Shown in pieces: positions 10,648 through 20,519 of a DNA stretch of 64,000 bases. The DNA is taken from positions 38,542,958-38,606,957 of the forward strand of contig NC_084596.1 of the NCBI RefSeq assembly GCF_033807715.1, given 5' to 3'. The position numbers and the translations under genes are program-made. The stretch comes from Cololabis saira (lineage: Eukaryota > Chordata > Actinopteri > Beloniformes > Belonidae). Within the stretch, counting starts at the first letter, position 1; each line of letters begins with the position of its first letter. A model generated the notes under the pieces. It searched no databases and was not told where the DNA came from. It saw only the letters and a list, made by a program, of their open reading frames with translations.

Positions 10648-11773
10648 TAGAGTTGTCCCGATCCGATCACGTGATCGGAAATCGGGGCCGATCACGTGAT
10701 TGCAGACTCGATCCGGACTCGGACGTTATGAGCCGATCAGGAATCGGATATATATATATCAGGGTTTCCGTTGTCCGGTAATTGCCGGACTTTGTCCGGT
10801 AAAATAGGCCGAAGTCCGGTATTTTATAATCTCTCCGGTCAAAATGTCCGGTGAAAATACTCACTGGCGCCGACATCCACGTGTGCGTTGATTTATGGTT
10901 CCGCGTCGCACCGACGCAGAGTCTACAGCGTAGGGTTCGCGGCGACGCGCACCCTACGCCAGACCCTACGGCGTAAGCTCTGCGTTGGTGTGACGCAGAA
11001 CCATAATTCCGGCTTAAAAGTAAACAACATGCGCCCAAGTACCCGTGCATGACAGGCAGACACACACGGGGAGAAGAGACAATTTCTTTAATTTTTATTT
11101 TTTTTAAAAACTTTATCCTTATGAACGCAATTGTTATATACGGTAGTCCAACTTTCCTTATTTTAATCAGAACACTTTCTTTTTTCCTCTCCGGCGTGGA
11201 GTAGTGGGCTTGGAGCGGCAGCCATCGGTTAGTTTTTTCTTTTTAGATCCGAGGCTTTGCGTAGATGGTGGCTTCCGCAACTTTCAGGCGCTTTTTCTGC
11301 GCAAGCAAGCTTTATAGATGAGGCCCCAGGACTGAAACGGAGCTGCGGCGCCGACATTATGGTTCCGCGTCGCGGAAGGCTCTGCGTTGGTGTGACGCGG
11401 GACCATAAATCAACGCACACGTGGAGTAGTGGGCTCGGAGCGGCAGCCATACAACGCATGCACGCAGAGCACGCCTGTTTGTTTTGAAGCTGAAGCAGCC
11501 CTATGCTAAAAAAAAAAAAAGAAAAAGAAAAAGAAAAGAAATTTTTTTTATACTGACTTAAGAATGTTCAAGCTGCCTACCTCCTATGTGCTCAGTTTAC
11601 AGTACACATGTTAAAATATAATAAAAGGGTCATCCTGCATAATTTTCTTTTCTCTTCTTCATTTTTTATTGTTTTATAAAAGTATCGGATCGGGACTCGG
11701 TATCGGCAGTCCTCAAAATCAAAGGACTCGGACTCGGACTCGGGGGCAAAAAAACCTGATCGGGACATCCCTA
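10648..11773. mobile_element. hAT element with perfect 8-bp TSD CTGTACAT
   Basis: Inverted ends are TAGAGTTGTCCCGATC on the left and GATCGGGACATCCCTA on the right (one mismatch region), flanked by perfect CTGTACAT repeats (10640-10647 and 11774-11781). The subterminal regions are full of GATCGG/CGGACTCGG words. No transposase is left in the 1126-bp interior. It contains Harbinger MITE copies at 10889-11014 and 11359-11417, and a duplicated phrase GTGGAGTAGTGGGCTNGGAG (about 11198 and 11421). Confidence 0.88.
10889..11014. mobile_element. PIF/Harbinger-type MITE copy
   Basis: The arms read GATTTATGGTTCCGCGTC and GACGCAGAACCATAATTCC, with CTACAGCGTAGGGTTCGCG and CCCTACGGCGTAAGC in the centre. 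It ends next to TAA. A second, shorter copy (11359-11417) lies downstream in the same host hAT and keeps only the outer parts. Confidence 0.75.
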
Positions 11774-11781
11774 CTGTACAT

Positions 11782-13191
11782 CTGACGTATATGTGGGCCC
11801 CTACTATTTTGCAATAATTTGTGCTAATCAGTTGTGAATTTACTCTAACCCTAATGGTGAAATGAACCATCACATTTTGTAATAGACTATAATTGGAGGA
11901 CTTAACCCAAACTTACAGCAGGACAAAAACTTGCAATATGGAGGTTCAGGTCCTACTATAGGGCCTGTGGTTAAGTTGCTTTTACAATCCTATTTTTGTT
12001 AAGTCTCTTGCTTTGTTATTCTCTCTTTTTCTCTTCTGTAATTACTTTCCTGAGTCAGTGGTCTCTAAATACAATAACAGCACTATTTCAGAAGCTAATA
12101 GTTAACTTGAAACTGTTCTTGGTGAATCACACCTTCAGAACATGTGAATATGTGAATATTCACCACTAATTGTAACTATATTGTGATATCGTGTGTGCAT
12201 TAGTGTAAAAGCACATAGGTTACTTGCAAGCCAGGGTTGAACATGGGTTTTACTTAACTTTTCAGTTTCTACCAGTGACAAGGCACCGAAATACATGCAA
12301 CACATGACTAACTAGAAGAACATTAACCTTTCCAATGGCAATATGACCACCATAGAATCACTCAACAGTCAGTAATCATAGACAAACTGCCACACCGATA
12401 CTTATTCTTCTTCTTGCAACATCCAGTCTTATTTTGGCTGGAGCTTTTCTCCAAAAAAAGACACAACCCACGCTGGGTTTTTGAGCATTGTCAGCTACAA
12501 AGCTCATTCACTGAGTTAATTGACACTGACAACTGATAGAAGCTCTGCCTACAACACGAGTCAGATGGACTAAGCATTGAGATAATCTGTGATAAATTGT
12601 TGCACATTAAAATGAGCTTTTAAGATGTAAGCTGTTCTGTGCCTTATAAGGGAAGACAATGTGTCTAAGTATCCGGATGGGTAAAAAAGGAAGTGTGTGC
12701 AGGACTTAATGAGAGCTGCATCATGATTCTGTAGTATGAGTTGTTGCTGTAACAGCCTGCTTTTTGAGTTGACTTTATTTAGCTTACAAAGCTGCATTAC
12801 AGTATCTTTGGCGTATCTTAATATACATGAGATAGGAGCATTTAACTACCAAGGAAACATGCAGAAACTCCAGTTGGCTGGCAGAAACTGTGAGGAATCA
12901 CATTTTTCCAGTGACTCAACCTCCACGGTTGGCAGATGTTTGTCCTCATACATACTGTAGTCTTAGAACATATAATTGATAGCATATTTTTAAAATAAGT
13001 TTAACCAGTTTAAAAAAAGTTTTTTGAATTTTTCATTGATTCATTAAAATGATGTGAAGCTGTTTTGGACACTTTATTATTTTTAATCAAATAACTTGGG
13101 AAATATCACATTTTTTTCATTTTTTTTTTAGGATTTCAAAATACCAAAGTTAAATAGATGAAAAGACCATTGATAAAAGTGTTTATTTCCA
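11782..13191. other. No recognisable gene
   Basis: Nothing recognisable was found. The two frames at 12570-12797 (minus) and 12736-12960 (plus) overlap and match no family. Confidence 0.5.
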
Positions 13192-13755
13192 TTCATCCAT
13201 CCTTTAATAACCGCTTATCTGAGTGGAGATCACAGGGGCAGCAGGCTGAGAAGGGAGGTCCACACCTCCCACCTAAAAGCCTAAAAGAAATGCGGGTTCG
13301 TACTTATGAGATCGATGGGTGGTATCTGAAAGCATAGACCTTTGGATTTTTTAAATTAAACCAGCATTTAACAATTTTCCTTTTTAAATGTGAACTTGCG
13401 GCCAATTCTTTCATCACTTTTGATTCATTACTTGCTTTTGGAAACAGCAAACGCTGTGATGGGGTCTCTGAGTGCAGAGTATTTTCTCAATCAATAGACT
13501 GAGAAAAAAATCGTCAGCAAATGGATGATACATCTTCTTCAACAAACCCTCTGAATACTTCTCCCGCCACTGAACAAATTAATAATAAAAGTAAATGGGT
13601 AAATACAAACGAGAATAATGTTCTATCACAGTGATGATGAAGTGAGAGGTGGGGAACACTACGGACAGGTTATCAGTCCACCACAGACCTACCGAGACGA
13701 AAGAAAAAAAAACCCACAGTCCTGCGGTACATTTATCAGTCAACCTTACATACAG
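13192..13755 (+). repeat. Scattered RTE/Expander-like repeat pieces
   Basis: At 13192-13270 the words CATTCATCCATCCTTTAATA and CCGCTTATCTGAG fit the start of the common fish repeat seen at 10326. At 13650-13755 the phrase GGACAGGTTATCAGTCCACC fits its later part. Diverged intervening sequence separates them, so this is an old, eroded copy. Confidence 0.4.
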
Positions 13756-14243
13756 TACTTGGTGTATAGGAGGATGCTGGACTATGGAGGACCAAAACTG
13801 ACATTAAAAGTAAGAGCAGAAATACAGATTTTTTGTTTTTCCTTTTCGTTTGCATTTTTGTCACGGAATAAACATACATACCCCTGACATACTATACATT
13901 GAAGTGTATGTAGAGCTAATGCTGCTCTCACCACCTTTCTGTCTACACAATCAGCCCTCACTGAAAACTGAATAGGCTATTGTGTAATGGGTGATTTAAA
14001 AAAAATAATCTATTAATGTTGTGTGGTATAAGAAGTGGCAAAGGGACATCAAAACCAGCCAATGAGCTAGTATTTATTAACTATAAATCTGGACATTATT
14101 ATTATTAGTTTTAGTCTAGAAAAAAAATGTAGAGTAGAATCAGAATGAATATAATTCAATATTGAGGACATTTATAAACTGCACTGCCAGAAACGGAAAA
14201 AAGCACTAGTTACAGTAGCTCTGGCCTTTCTGCTGTTTGTAAG
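13756..14243. other. No recognisable feature
   Basis: AT-rich spacer with short TTA repeats near 14095-14110; no gene or element ends seen. Confidence 0.45.
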
Positions 14244-14760
14244 CAGTGTTGTCTTCGTCAACGATGAAGATGACGAAATCATTTGTTGACAGCACTTTTT
14301 TTCATAACGATAACGAGACATCGACCTGAAAAAAATGTTCATGTATAATGGTAAATAAATTGTTATAAAATAAAATATGCAGTGTGTGTGTGAAGATATA
14401 GTTTATGCGTGGGCTCCCATAGGCCAATCCTTACATTCCGACTGTCCCTGAATGCATCTCAGCTGTGAGCCGGCGCTGATTGGCTGGGCGGCATTAACTT
14501 GTGTTTAACCAACTCTTCGGAGAGAAGTAAAGAGGACAAAATGAAAAGAAAAAAAATATCAACCTGGCTCATTCAAACCAAACGTGAAAGAGATGTAAGT
14601 GAAGCTGGTTGCTTCTTGTCATCCACTTGCTTCCTACTTTTCATCGACATCACACCATGGCCGCCGGTTACTGAAGAGGAGGCTCCAGGAGCCGCTGCAG
14701 GTGGAGACACCAGCTCCAGTCTCTTAGCTCATTATATTCTGATTAAGAATTGGAACTGAA
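14244..14760 (+). pseudogene. hAT-like end and transposase N-terminal remnant
   Basis: The segment opens with CAGTGTTGTCTTCGTCAACG, a hAT-like terminal sequence. A plus-strand frame then has MKRKKISTWLIQTKRERD (from about 14541), a basic N-terminal start like those of hAT transposases of the KRK..I..F type, followed immediately by GTAAGT, a good splice donor. Residues after the donor (to 14759) are probably intronic. A further short open piece at about 15004-15050, MEESTVNCSSRAEKAI, also ends at GTGAGT. No finger or catalytic domain remains. The hAT assignment is tentative. Confidence 0.4.
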
Positions 14761-15506
14761 AACAGATGCAGTCCTGCATCTCCTCCTTGCTACGTGCACG
14801 GAGGAGGCCAGACTGTCGTCCAACCTCACTGCTGAGTGTTGAACAGCAGTAACTTAACATTGATAAGGAGAAAGTGGTGGTAAAGTTTGCCGCCATGAAG
14901 GAGAGGAGGGCAAACCTTTAAAAGAAGACTAAGCATGTACAAAGTTCTGAACATTACCTTGTTTTCCTCGTTACTTGGATTATTTTGTTGGGGCCAAGTA
15001 TTATGGAGGAGTCGACGGTAAACTGCAGCAGCCGCGCAGAGAAAGCCATTGGTGAGTCTGTGTAACCTTCATAAATAATGTCTTTATCAGGATGTTGTTG
15101 GAGCTTGTGATGTTCGGATTGATACTGAAATATCGATACCAGATCTGTATGCTCTAAAATCGATTCTCAAACGAAAATATCGATACGTTTTGATATTTCA
15201 GTTATGTGTGGTAATGTTAACAGGAATGTGGTGGAAAGTAACTATCACTATTCAGATTTTGTTTAAATAACACGCTGCTGGTAAGAATTACTTTTTTCCT
15301 TTTCATTTTTATAGCAGTTTTTTTTTGTTAATTATTCTATTATTTATTTTAATAGTTGTATTATTTTACTTTGGATCTCCTTTGATGTCAGCCAGGCAAG
15401 GCACCTGGGGGGGTGGGGGGTTCATGGAGAAATAATTATGAATGAGGCGTTACCTCAGTATACTTCTGACTTTAAAATAAATACCTAAATAAGTGACTCT
15501 GATGCC
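14761..15506. other. Decayed repeat; ATCGATAC-rich end at about 15108-15230
   Basis: The stretch at 15108-15230 has repeated AATATCGATACC and ATATCGATACG words typical of one end of a fish hAT family. No target duplication or partner end could be fixed. The rest is unannotatable AT-rich DNA. Confidence 0.35.
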
Positions 15507-15510
15507 TTAA

Positions 15511-15852
15511 AGGAGCTTGAGGCAGGATTGAGGCAGGATTTATGAAAACAATTTGTAAACCTTTTAAGTTTTCTAGTAATAATGTCAGATGAAGCGTTCC
15601 AAACCAAAAAGAATGAGCCCTCTAGTGTATCTCTCCGTTGCCTTGAACAGGCTGTGTGCTGCAAAATGTGCTGCAGTGCTGGGGCCGAGTTTCCCGCGCT
15701 GTCCTGTGGATGTGACGTCACATGACGCTGCATGCACGTTCTCCCCGTTCTCCCGTGCCGGCTTCGCTGTTGGCTGCAGTACCCCCAACGGCCGTCGTGG
15801 TGAAGGGTGGTGCTAGAGAGTCTCATTTCTTAAAAGGAGCCTCATGGTCCTT
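15511..15852. mobile_element. TTAA-flanked MITE sharing its right TTAA with the next element
   Basis: The left end is TTAA then AGGAGCTTGAGGCAGGATT; the right end is GGAGCCTCATGGTCCTT then TTAA, an imperfect inverted repeat. The TTAA flanks are at 15507-15510 and 15853-15856. TTAA duplication points to the piggyBac or Kolobok superfamilies. The open frames in it (15485-15826 minus, 15589-15816 plus) match no transposase. Confidence 0.65.
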
Positions 15853-15856
15853 TTAA

Positions 15857-16353
15857 AGGGATTGTGACATGAAAAACACATTTTTCTTGATTTTTGTGTT
15901 TTGTTGGGTGTCTTGACATCAATTACACCCAAAAAAAACGAACTTTTAACATTCAGTGTATTGTGTGCTTTCTGGGAATTTCCGCATAATTATGCAAAAA
16001 CGGCGCATCTGGTTGGGTGGCGGGCCGTTACGTATAGACCCGCTAAATCACCGCCCCCTCCACCCAGCTCCCTGCCCATAAGCACTGAACCGCGGGCTGG
16101 AGAGAGAGAGACGGCCACCGCCTCTCTCCACAGGGGGGGCAGGGGGTTGGGAGGAGGAGCGGGGCAATGATTGACAGGAAAGGGGGGAAAGGACGCGTTT
16201 TTCACTGCGCAAAAAACACCGTCATAAAAAAAGCCAGGCATGGAGTACTGGAGTGAAGTTTTTCTCGTTACACCTTTTGAGACACATTTGAGGGATATTG
16301 GCCAAGACTTTTAATAGTGTTAAAAGCATGTTAAAAATTATGTCACAATACCT
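15857..16353. mobile_element. TTAA-flanked MITE (AGGGATTGTGACAT family)
   Basis: The ends are AGGGATTGTGACAT and ATGTCACAATACCT, one mismatch apart, between TTAA at 15853-15856 and 16354-16357. The interior is GC-richer than its surroundings and has no coding domain. The left TTAA is the same four bases that end the preceding element, so one of the two inserted exactly at the target duplication of the other. Confidence 0.8.
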
Positions 16354-16427
16354 TTAAGCTATTTAAAATACATTTTTTTTTTAGATTTATTGGGCACATT
16401 AGGTGTATTTGCATAATGTATCGGTTA

Positions 16428-16966
16428 GGGATGCCCTGATACCGATACTGGTATCGGTATCGGGGCCGATACTGCCCTCATATACTCGTACTCGTATTTG
16501 CAAAAATCCTCCGATACCACGCACCGATACTTGTAGTTACTGGTTAGCGCCGCTAGGGGGAGACGTTGAGCCGGGTCAGTCTGCAGCCTGGCTGAGCTGC
16601 AGCAGCAGAGCTGCTGCTCTGTGGCTGTAGCCAGCTGATCCTGTTTCAGTCAATTCTATCTTCCTTAATTATACAAACTGGATGGTTGAGTATTACCCTT
16701 ACTCACAGGGAACTTTATTAAACACTCCACGTAACTCACAGTACAACATAAACAATCCCATTGTTCCATTCCGGTTAGCCGCGTTAGCCGCGCCGACAGC
16801 CTGCAGTCTGTCTTGCTTCTGTCGTCGTCCCTTATTTTGAAATATGTCCACCCTGCTGACGTCCCGCTGCATTAATTGTCACTATCTTGCCTGAAAAGGC
16901 GCTGCCAGTCTCACTCACGGGTATCACTCTATTTAACCGGACTGTAACAATGGGATTGTTTATGTT
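16428..16966. mobile_element. hAT-like left end with a nested inverted repeat
   Basis: The start TAGGGATGCCCTGATACCG and following GGTATCGGTATCGGGGCCG are typical of a fish hAT left end. No right end with a matching target duplication was found. Within it, ACATAAACAATCCCATTGTT (about 16748) is repeated inverted as AACAATGGGATTGTTTATGT (about 16947), a 20-bp perfect pair about 180 bp apart, which suggests a second fold-back element inside. Confidence 0.5.
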
Positions 16967-17015
16967 CTTCTTCTTCTCTGTTTTATTGGCGGATCGCAAC
17001 CAACTTTAACTTTAC

Positions 17016-17520
17016 AGCCAGGTACAGCCAGGTACAGCCAGGTACAGCCAGGTACAGCCAGGTACAGCCAGGTACAACCATGTACAGCCAGGTACAGCCA
17101 GGTACAGCCAGGTACAGCCAGGTACAACCATGTACAGCCAGGTACAGCCAGGTACAGCCAGGTACAGCCAGGTACAGCCAGGTACAGCCAGGTACAACCA
17201 TGTACAGCCAGGTACAACCATGTACAACCATGTACAGCCAGGTACAGCCAGGTACAACCATGTACAGCCAGGTACAGCCATGTACAGCCAGGTACAGCCA
17301 TGTACAGCCAGGTACAGCCAGGTACAGCCAGGTACAGCCAGGTACATTCAGGTACAGCCAGGTACAGCCATGTACAACCATGTACAGCCAGGTACAGCCA
17401 TGTACAGTCAGGTACAGATACAGCCAGGTACAGCCAGGTACAGCCAGGTACAGCCAGGTACAGCCAGGTACAGCCAGGTACAGATACAGCCATGTACATT
17501 CAGGTACAGCCAGGTACAGC
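17016..17520. repeat. 10-bp minisatellite, consensus GGTACAGCCA
   Basis: About 50 tandem copies of a 10-bp unit fill roughly 500 bp. Variants are ordered: TGTACAGCCA, GGTACAACCA, GGTACATTCA and a GGTACAGATACA insert that shifts phase (about 17412 and 17482). Because 10 is not a multiple of 3 and the unit lacks stop triplets, five long frames stay open on both strands. These are artefacts and no protein is implied. Confidence 0.97.
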
Positions 17521-19017
17521 CCACACTCAGAGATTGACAGCTATCAGGCTGTTCTTCAGAACAAGTTTGTGACTTTACTCTGCTTTCTGAGGCATATAGG
17601 CTTGCTTGGCTCAATAAAAGTGAGAATCAGTGTTGTTTGATGGGTAGGATGAGGTGTTGTTGAATGGTAAAATTAGTATTATAAGGTCCCATCGAGAATA
17701 CTGCGCCCCCTCTGTACTGAGACCCACTGGTGACAATAAACAGCAATATTCAACTAGAACATTTTGGGAAATTTTGATACGTGCATGCCCAACTGCCCAT
17801 TTGTTGCCTCTTGCTGCTGCTTAATGAATGCTTTGCTTGTTGTTGCTTGTGTCCCGGGTGGTTCTGAATGTATTTGGGGATGCTCCGGTTGTTTGCGGGG
17901 GTTCAGGGTGGTGAATGGTGGTCAATGACACAACCATGGTTCAGGTTTCTTAATGAACCGCAAAGACATTTTTTTTTTTTTTTTAATTTATTATATTACT
18001 ACTTTGTATTCACTCATTTCATAATAAAGAGGCAAACCTTACCTAAAAACAATTCTTAAAAAAAAAAAAACTCAAATACAACTTCATATTTCACTGAATC
18101 CACAGTTATTGGATTGAAAAAAATCTGCGACAGGCACGTTTCTCACTAATTTCTAAGGCAAACTTTTTACAGTAGCTGATGTTTCATAACTGATATTTAC
18201 ATATATATATAAAAAAAGAAAGAAATTAAATGGATGCCAAGTTATCTACTGAGCATTTTTCAGACAACCCACATTTAAGCTGGTTTGAGGGCTCGGCAGC
18301 GTGTTTACAGTACGTATGCCTCTTTTCACTCTTCCTATCTTCAGCTTCTGCTTGTGGTCTCCTCTTTCATGTCTGCTCTCCTTGCTGCTGAGGGAGCACA
18401 GCTTGAGTCTACCACTTCCTTTCCTTTTCTCTTTCCTCTTCAAAGCCTGGGAAAGATCGATAATCCAGCACACATGCAGCTTGATGATCCAGCCTGAGAG
18501 GTGTCTTTTGGGAAACTTTAAGGGGTAGCTGGCATGCTGCTCTCTAACAGCCGTCCTATAATTCCAGGAACCGGCAGGGAATCATGAAGACATAGCAGGG
18601 ATGAAGAACATCCACACATCAATCCATCGAGCTCAGAGATTTATTTGAAATAAAATTTATTTTTAACTGAGGAGGTGCTAACATCAGTTTTGTGGTAAGA
18701 ATAATAAAACAAATGAAATACAGCAGTTACATCCATGAAACGCTGATATTCTATAGACACTGATCTTTCTCAATCCACAGGAAAGACTGACTATTATGTC
18801 TTGTATTGCTGTTACGTAAAACCATACATAGCATGATTTGACTGATAATTGAACCGTTCTAGAGAAAATGCCTCTTTTTCTTTGGCCTTCTGATAAAGAG
18901 TTATATATTTATATATAAAGCATTATATTATCATTAATAAGAATATTTATTTTTAAAGAATTAATATTGGTGCGTTTTTTGTGACATGTTCTCTTAAACC
19001 AAGGTCTCTTAAACCAG
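17521..19017. other. No recognisable gene; homopolymer runs
   Basis: T runs (about 17969-17984) and an A run (about 18058-18070) are present. Frames at 18246-18528 overlap on both strands and are not recognised. Confidence 0.5.
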
Positions 19018-19025
19018 ATTTGTGT

Positions 19026-19756
19026 TAGAGATGCACCGATCAGGATTTTGAGGGCCGATCACCGAAACCACTATCTGCCGATCCTGATATTGCAGATCAC
19101 CGATCACAGCATGATATAAATAAATTCTTCAATATTGTTGTCCCATGTACAACACTGACATTGTATTATTAGGTATACAAATTATTAGATGAGAAAGTAT
19201 CATGAACTGACTGTTTTATTGCAGGCTAAGGCAATGTGTAATATTTCACACTCTAGAGACTCTTAGAGTCGATTTAGGCTCGCTTACAAATAGTAAGTGT
19301 AGCTAACTAGCTTAGCTAGCTAGTGCCGCTGCTGCACGCTCTTTTTATTTCTCTGCCTTAGCAGCAGCCAACTTTGAAACTCAATATACTCCTTGATGTG
19401 AGAAACTTTCAAATGTCTTATCAGGTTTGTTGTGTTGAAATACTTTGTAACATTCCTCTTCGGGGTATCTCCTTTGCACACACCTTGCAAACTGCAAAGT
19501 TGTTTTCCTTTTCGGACATTGTAAAACTCCCATAACAGCGACACCATTTTCAGTGTTGATGTTTTGTAGAGATGGCCACGCCCCCTTAGGAGAGCTCAGT
19601 CTGAGATGTGGGAAACTCATGCCCGGCTGCAGTTTGATGTTGTAAACGTCATCGGATCGGCCTGCTTTTAACTGTTATTTTGAGAACTCCAATCAAAACC
19701 GATAGGGGCATTATCGGCCGATCCCGATCGGATGACGATCGATCGGTGCATCTCTA
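19026..19756. mobile_element. Internally deleted hAT with BED-finger remnant
   Basis: A perfect 16-bp terminal inverted repeat TAGAGATGCACCGATC begins and ends the 731-bp unit. It is flanked by 8-bp repeats ATTTGTGT and CTTTGTGT (7 of 8 match). The minus strand keeps a broken BED zinc finger (19320-19620). Related copies are the disrupted one at 38229-40746 and the cut-off one at 63833-64000. Confidence 0.88.
19320..19620 (-). pseudogene. BED-type zinc finger remnant of a hAT transposase
   Basis: Two overlapping minus-strand frames carry the remnant. The clearer one has SLLWEFYNVRKG, then a Cys-rich piece (LCSLQGVC) and NTTNLIRHLKVSHIKEYIEF. This follows the BED plan: W.F/Y, C-x2-C, then F.TTNL..HL...H..Y. 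The upstream frame repeats the same region after a shift. No catalytic domain follows, as expected for an internally deleted element. Confidence 0.75.
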
Positions 19757-19889
19757 CTTTGTGTTACCTAATACTGATTATATTCATTATGCCGAATTTT
19801 ATTCATGAGCTTTGGGGGTCAGGGGGTGTATATGTATGTACAGTATATATTATCATTATTATTAATAGGTCTTGCACAAAAATGCAGTC

Positions 19890-20500
19890 AATTGGTATTT
19901 TCCCATGTATCTTGACAAGTGCCCCAGGCTCAGCTGAAGAGAAGCCTCAAACCATAATGCTGCTCCCACCGTGCTTCCCTGTCGAATACATTTTTATACA
20001 GTTACAACCAAAAAGTTAAATCTTTTATCTTCTTCTTTTATCACACCATAACACAGGGTTTGGGGGTGACTTAATGTTTTTTTTTTTTTTTTTTCTTTTT
20101 TTAATATTCACTTTTTGTAATAAATGGCATCCGTCTTCTCACCCTACACGTCAACCCAGACTTGTTCAGCATGGTAGTCATATGCAAGGAGTGACAAGTA
20201 CCTGCCAGGAATTCATGTCCTTCACTATTCCTGTTGGCCTCTTGGTAGCATCCCTAATGAGCTTTCTCCTCATTCTCTCATCAACTTTGGAGAGTCGCCC
20301 AGAATTTTGCAAAGCCTCTGTGGTCCCACATTTCACTTATTGAATATTTTTTCCCATTGTTCCATGGTACATCCAATGCCTTCAGTATTCTTTTGTGTCC
20401 CTCTCCTGGTTGGTACTTTTCAACAACAAAGTATCAGTTTCGTTGGCAACGTTTTGTTCGTGAATGCTCACAGCAGGAGGAAACCCCAAACATCCAGGAA
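19890..20500 (-). pseudogene. Tc1 transposase remnant
   Basis: Read on the minus strand, pieces of a Tc1-family transposase appear in order. The helix-turn-helix region includes CGTTEALQNSGRLSKVDERM and RRKLIRDATKRPT (around 20320-20200). Next comes NKSGLTCRVRRRMPF (around 20165-20120). Near the left edge GKHGGSSIMV (around 19985-19955) matches the family motif HGGGSVM.WGCF just after the catalytic core begins. Stops and frame changes interrupt it throughout. Large parts of the DDE core are not recognisable. Terminal repeats were not found. Confidence 0.65.
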
Positions 20501-20519
20501 ATACAACAGTAACAGCTGA

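Noticed and set aside
15485..15826. 113-residue minus-strand frame
   Set aside because: It lies across the boundary of a TTAA MITE, overlaps open frames on the other strand, and has no recognisable domain.
17016..17520. Possible CRISPR array because of regular short repeats
   Set aside because: Units are contiguous 10-mers without spacers, and the DNA is eukaryotic; it is a minisatellite.
16960..17640. Up to 186-residue repetitive proteins on both strands
   Set aside because: They come from the 10-bp minisatellite, which lacks stops in every phase; they are not genes.
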